A stretch of DNA of 64,000 nucleotides, taken from the NCBI RefSeq assembly GCF_019578655.1, contig NC_063263.1, forward strand, positions 20,521,001 through 20,585,000, read 5' to 3'. The stretch's first letter is position 1; each line of letters begins with the position of its first letter. Of the stretch, positions 58,881 through 64,000 are shown piece after piece. Source of the DNA: Ricinus communis. Taxonomy: Eukaryota > Streptophyta > Magnoliopsida > Malpighiales > Euphorbiaceae. Below the pieces are notes generated by a model. It had not been told where the DNA came from. It made no database searches and was given only the letters and a program-made list of their open reading frames with translations. Position numbers and translations under genes: made by a program.

Positions 58881-60449
58881 TAAGATTTTGTGAGTACCTC
58901 TCTCCCTTTTACTTATGTTTATATTTTGCTTTTGCACTGTGGACACTGCAACATTCAAGTATGGGGGAGAGTATTAGTATATGTATTAGTTTTTTTGGTG
59001 TTGCTAAAAAATAAAAATAAAAAAGAGAGAAAAAATTTTGAACATTCCAAGCCAATTTATGAAGCAAGTAATTTCAAAAGAAAAAAAATGTTTTTCTATA
59101 GTTCTTGTCATGAGTTGATTGACACTGGATTGAATAATTTGGTAATGATGTGTAAATCCTTTCTTGGCAATGGGTTGTGGCTAGAATTATCTTCTGGGCC
59201 CCGATTCGACTAATGCATGTATCTTGAGTAACTTGTGAGGAATTTAAGCCATATAGACTGACACATCTGGATCAGTCTCTGTTTTTCATGTGTGATTAGA
59301 TATGTTCCTCTTATGTAGTATGATTCTTGGACTTGCCTTGGTTCTATTCGAGACTTTGTGACACATATGTGGGGAGATGACTGAAGATTCCTTTAGGTAG
59401 TTAGAGCCTCAAATTTTAGGATTAGGATTATTCGCTCCTTTTTCTTTTTATTTTACATTCCCCTCTAGGTTGAACCATGTTGAGCTTCGATCCCATTTCT
59501 TGATGCCCTACATTACATGCCTTAGAGCCCTTTTGTAGGTTTTATATGGATTTTTTGCGGAGTATGCTACTACAATGTATGCTTTATATGTCAATATAGA
59601 GATTATGATACGAAAGAAAAGTTGCAAAGTTTGTTACTCAAATAAAGTATTAGTTTATTATCAAAAAAAGAAAGAAAAGGAAGTGAAAAAGTTCGGGAAA
59701 GAAGCACATAATTTCCTGATATACATAAAAAAAAAGAAAAAAAAAAGAGAAAAGAAAAAAAAAGAGAATGAACCTTACATTTGAAAATAGTTATGTTGGT
59801 CGGAGTAGATTTTATTTTCTTTTATTAGGATTTGAGCACCACATCCCTAAATAATGTTGTCTTACCCTATTTTAACCAAGCCTACCCTATTACAAGGAAT
59901 TCATGACCCCCGTGTTTGTGCCACCCCAAAATAAGTGGAGAAAGACGAGAGGCAAGTTTAAAGAGGAAGACTATAAAAGTGTCGACGCGAAATAGGTTGA
60001 GTGATGATGCTGCTACCTTTTTAAACACATGAGACTCAATTTGTTTTCTTTTACAGAACTAAAGTGAGAAGCTACATGAATGTGACTGAGTTAGGGGAAG
60101 GAAGAGGTAAGATTAGTTGGCCATTGAAGGGTGTTATCGACTTACTGTTTCATTCTATGTTCGTTGATTTGTGACATTAACATAGTTCCTAAAATGATTT
60201 TAAGTTTTCGTAATTGTTACTTGATTGAATTTATTGGTTTGGATGTTCATTATTCGGCTTTGTAGGTATGCCATTTTGAAAACCTTCATAAGACCTTACT
60301 CGTCCGCTAGGGTAACCTAGGGGTTTAAAGGGCTTGTTGCACATGCTAAGTGCAACCGTGATTCCTACGACAGTGAGTTAGGATTTTATTGCTTTATTAG
60401 TATAGTTTTTCTTATTTTTATTTTGTTTCCTCGAGGACGAGTAAAGGTT
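58881..60449. other. Athila-2 3' untranslated region
   Basis: Non-coding; includes TTCAAGTATGGGGGAGAG at about 58955 (second purine-rich tract candidate) and an A-rich simple repeat at 59725-59767. Confidence 0.5.
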
Positions 60450-60464
60450 AAGTGTGGAGAAATT
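60450..60464 (+). other. Polypurine tract candidate, Athila-2
   Basis: AAGTGTGGAGAAATT next to the 3' LTR, identical to Athila-1. Confidence 0.6.
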
Positions 60465-61812
60465 TGATAACGCAATAAGATATGCATTTTATATGCTATA
60501 TATATACATTGTTTTTCATGTTATCTTCAGATTTTTAATCTTTTAGAGCTATTATTCATTATTTTCGATATTTCTCTCCTCGGGTTTGTTTTGTTTTGTT
60601 TTTGTCGGAATTGGCTCGAGTTGCTAGGCATTGGCGAGGATGTTTGTAGAGTCGTTCATAGTCAAACACGATGTCAAATAGATACTCATGCCTAGGAGGA
60701 TCATATATCGCGAAACGAGCAAGGGAAGATATCTCGCGGCCACTCCGCGACTTGGCTTTCAGGGCCAACAATAAAGCAAAGAAACAGTCCACTCTGCCCC
60801 CTACTCGCGGCCTACAATGCCACGTTGCGGCCTGCCCATGGCTGGATCTGCAAAACTGCATTTTGGACACCTGTCTAGTCGAGTTTTTAGGGTGAGGACC
60901 TGGCCAAACTCCTGGATATCCTATGATATAAATAGATTGTGAAAATAACCTAAAAAGGGGAAGCCCCCTTCTCCTTTCTCTAGTATGTTACTTTTCTTTA
61001 TGCTTTAAAGATTTATCAAAGACCTCATCATTCATTTATCAATTCAAGTATTTTCCTTCTCCTTCTTTAAGCTGTTATTAATTATATTTTCTTTTATAAT
61101 TTATTTTATTTATTTAACTATCATAAGTGAGTAGTTCTCTAATCTAGGGTTAAGTGAACCCTAGCCATGATTGATGTATGATTTATTCCTTTAATTCTCC
61201 AAATTAATTATTTAATTGCTCTTGCTTAATTGATTGTGCATATTCCAATACTAGATTATGGATAATTAGTATTGTTATGATTCCATTGTCTTTTTCACAA
61301 CGGGAGTTGGGTTTTGACAAATTTGAATATTTCAATTAAGGACATGAAATTCTCCACGGGAGTAGGTAGAATGGATTGTTAGGAAGTCAGGGTATTGAGT
61401 TTAATGTCTTTAATTTGCATGATTCCACGGGAGTAGGTTTTGATTGCATATTAGGGAAGCCTTTGATACTCAGGAGAGATCTATGGTATTTTATAGGGTT
61501 TACCTTTCCTTATGAACATTTATTTAGTTAGTTTGAGGTAGGAACTTATCTTTGCGTTAATTGTGCTAGTGGGGATACTTAACTCTAGGTGCTTTTTATC
61601 CTTGAATTTATTCTCATCATTATTAATTGCACTAATTAGACTTATTAATTCTTCCTCAATCGTTGATTTGGTTACTTACTTAGCATTAATTAAAGTCAAG
61701 ATTAGCTAGTTTTTACTACTTCAGTCTCTAGGGATTCGACCCTTGCTTGCCCGACTACATAGTTAGGAGGCCTAGTTAGGTTATTTTTTATAGGCATGCG
61801 ACAGCCTTGTCA
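60465..61812 (+). repeat. 3' LTR of Athila-2
   Basis: 1348 bp, TGATAACGCAATAAGATATG to CCTTGTCA; TATA candidate at 60927-60935. It lacks the 54-bp duplication and the TCATG deletion of the Athila-1 3' LTR, so both changes arose after the two copies separated. Confidence 0.92.
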
Positions 61813-62090
61813 AAATGTATAATAAGGATTTTCATATACTCTTAGGCATTTTCTTAAATAAATTTTTTTAAAAAAAATTTAATTTTATAGTAGATAAAGT
61901 TAAAAAAGAAACTAGATTAGATAAGATGAGTGTATTCATTTATACATAAAGAAATTAACTTTTCATGAAGTCTACATAAATAAAGCCAAGCATAACTTAT
62001 TTATTACAATAAAACATATTTTTTAGATTTCATTTCAACATTGTGATTCATAAAGAAATTAAAAAAAAAAGATATTAAATGCTAAATGTT
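61813..62090. other. 3' flank of PG-D
   Basis: AAATG duplication, then the same sequence as 16048-16319 beside PG-A. Confidence 0.5.
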
Positions 62091-63611
62091 TTAACATCCA
62101 GATGGAAATATCTTTCCTGTAAGTTTAGGTTTGACATTTGCACACTTAGATTTTGGAGGTCCTTCAATTCCGTTATATGTTAAATTAATATCGGCTAGTT
62201 CCACCTTCTCACATGGGACGCTGCTGCTACAGTTAAGTTGAACAGCTACAACAATTGTTGAAGAGCCCTTAATATTCTTAAAGCTGATATTGCTAATCTT
62301 AACTTTTGATGGAATCTGATAAGATAAAAAAAAGAAATAATCAATCAAATTTAGTTTACAATTATGTCTATATATATATTCAGAATTCTAACAGTCTACT
62401 TTACTTTTAATTACTTATCTTTGGGTTGCACAGATTCCATGGACAATACAATTGATCTATAATGATAGGGTTCCACATATTTTCCATTTTAATATCTTCA
62501 AAATGCATATCAGATACAATGCCACCATATGATGTAGGCCAAGTCTTTATTCTCACTCCATTAGTAGTATTGGAGATGGTGCAATTCTTTACAAAAAATC
62601 CAGATACTGGTTCTTCATTCTTAAACTTTCCTAAGTTCCCCACACTAATTCCATGTCTGGGTCCGCATCTAACATTAGTGACACGTGCCTATTGGCTACC
62701 ATCATCGAGGGAGATACAGTCATCACTAGTGCTAATATTTGAATCAATAATGTTGATCCCATTTGATCGTCCGATGTGATACCATCTGTATTGGCACTAG
62801 TTGCAGGTGCCATAATTGTAAAGTGTTGAAAGGTAAGGTTCTTGCATCCTAAAATATTTACGTGAAAGTTCTTGCTCTGGATAAAAGCTATATCATAGAC
62901 AATGCTGTTGGTGATCAAATTGAACCTCAAACTCTAAGAAATTTTTAAATGAATAAGAAACATATGGAAAAAGTTTTGTTATTACCATTATAAAACAATC
63001 TTGTAAAATAATAAATATGCGTAAGATATTGTTTTGATACACTTACAATTGGAAGTGACTTGCATTTAAGATTTTGGGCACAATTATTATTTTCCCAAGC
63101 AATTTCTCCTTGCCCATCAAAAGTCCCTCCACCGTTTAATATGAATTGACCAATATATGAAAAGGTAATCCAACTATCTACTTTATTATGTGCACTAGGG
63201 TCAACTAGTGCCTTTATCGTTCCTGGAACTTGAAACCTTATGGCACCTTTACAAAGACCTTTTATATCTGCCTCACTTAGGAAATATACCCCTTTAGGAA
63301 TTACAATTTTGTTTGACCCCATTGTTGCACATGCATCTTTCCAAGCACTTAACAACGCCTAATAAGGAAAAAGAATTGAGGATAGCTAAAAGATCAAGAA
63401 ATATTAAAAAAGATCTTAGTAACGAAATGTGTATTTATACCTTACTGATATCAGATTTGCCATCAGCTTTGGCACCATGTTTACTGATATCAAATTTGCC
63501 ATCAGCTTTGGCACCATGTTTTCTTACATTGAACTTATTGACATTAGCTTCGGCTACAAAAGTCAAGAATAAGAATAGAGATAGTAAGCATACATGTATT
63601 TTGATTGCCAT
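62091..63611 (-). pseudogene. PG-D: exopolygalacturonase-like pseudogene
   Basis: Exons 63441-63611, 63047-63358, 62419-62933, 62091-62315 (minus strand). Exon 1 holds an in-frame 39-bp tandem duplication (63442-63480 and 63481-63519) that repeats 13 residues around HGAKADGK. Exon 2 and exon 4 are open. Exon 3 has lost one base right after the NTDG codons (about 62777-62781), has CAG to TAG at 62689-62691, and its intron donor is AT, not GT (62417-62418). The donor change and the GPRHG and SLDDG substitutions are shared with PG-A. Confidence 0.92.
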
Positions 63612-63856
63612 CTCTTTTTTGTATATATATGCTTACTTTCTTTTCTAATTTTCTTGCTTAAAATTTGTTAAATTGCAATAATATGAATGTGCGTCTTTTT
63701 CTTTATAATTCTTTTTATAGGAGAAAAAATAAGTTTTATTTATTGAAGTAGGCGGTGGTGTTTCCATGCAAATTTTTTGCTTCTATTTTTGTTATTCGTT
63801 TTGATAGCTTACCTTAAATGACCAAACCCAAAGATGCCTACCGACTAAGTTATAAC
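63612..63856. other. 5' flank of PG-D
   Basis: Conserved promoter-side sequence with the TATA candidate at 63712-63719 (minus strand), interrupted at 63857 by an LTR. Confidence 0.5.
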
Positions 63857-64000
63857 TGTAATACTCGAAATTTTTCCCTTAATAATGATTATATTAATAA
63901 TAATTAATAAATGAGTTTTTATTTAAATTAGTTTTATTTTATTTTTATTTGGTTTAATTTGAAATGATTTAATGGAAATTTTAATATTAGACAATTAAAT
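63857..64000 (+). mobile_element. Start of another large-family LTR, cut by the window end
   Basis: TGTAATACTCGAAATTTTTC begins inside the PG-D 5' flank, which in unit B continues without interruption as TAACTAATTGC (28617-28628). The left target duplication is expected to be ATAAC (63852-63856). Whether it is a solo LTR or a full element is not visible. Confidence 0.75.

Larger units (their letters stand above)
50637..61812 (+). mobile_element. Athila-type Ty3/gypsy retrotransposon, complete but degenerate (Athila-2)
   Basis: 11.18 kb, flanked by AAATG (50632-50636 and 61813-61817) at the position homologous to Athila-1, so it descends from the same insertion event. Domain order is the same. 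It keeps longer open stretches than Athila-1 (for example 55800-56420 over RNase H) but has frameshifts near 55142, 55500 and 56380 and many stops. Confidence 0.93.

Overview
The window is nuclear DNA of a flowering plant, most likely a eudicot. It is AT-rich, its only real gene family is an intron-containing GH28 polygalacturonase, and almost everything else is plant LTR-retrotransposon material (Athila-type Ty3/gypsy, a Ty1/copia relic, Cassandra-type LTRs carrying a 5S rRNA-like segment, and a large-LTR non-autonomous family). I do not assign a species.

The layout is a direct tandem array of an ancestral unit of about 8 kb. On the + strand each unit runs: degenerate minisatellite (AAAATTACC/GGTCC motifs) - AT-rich spacer - Cassandra-like solo LTR - short spacer - polygalacturonase on the minus strand (4 exons) - conserved 5' flank - TA/TATG microsatellite - minus-strand Ty1/copia relic. 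There are four copies. PG-A (16320-17806), PG-C (46051-47516) and PG-D (62091-63611) are pseudogenes. PG-B (26889-28376) is intact by eye and predicts a 394-residue secreted exopolygalacturonase-like protein with all GH28 motifs.

Later insertions mark the units differently. An 11.2-kb Athila element lies at the same base, with the same 5-bp target duplication (AAATG), in units A (4860-16042) and D (50637-61812). Units B and C keep the empty site. A 2.6-3.0-kb LTR family occurs as: a + strand solo LTR before unit A (1-158, cut by the window edge); a complete + strand solo LTR between B and C (30800-33392, duplication ACAAG); a truncated one fused to unit D (49856-50439); a minus-strand solo LTR at the start of unit B (19971-22949, duplication ACAAA); a complete non-coding minus-strand element in unit C (38264-45730, iMet primer-binding site); and a new insertion starting at 63857 and leaving the window.

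By shared insertions and shared gene lesions A groups with D and B with C, so the array grew by unequal exchange or block duplication after the Athila insertion. Both Athila copies are dead. Their stop codons are mostly C-to-T/G-to-A changes of CAA, CAG, CGA and TGG codons, and the primer-binding sites have decayed at CpG sites, as expected of long-methylated DNA. Of the protein genes, only PG-B looks able to work. All comparisons were made by eye.
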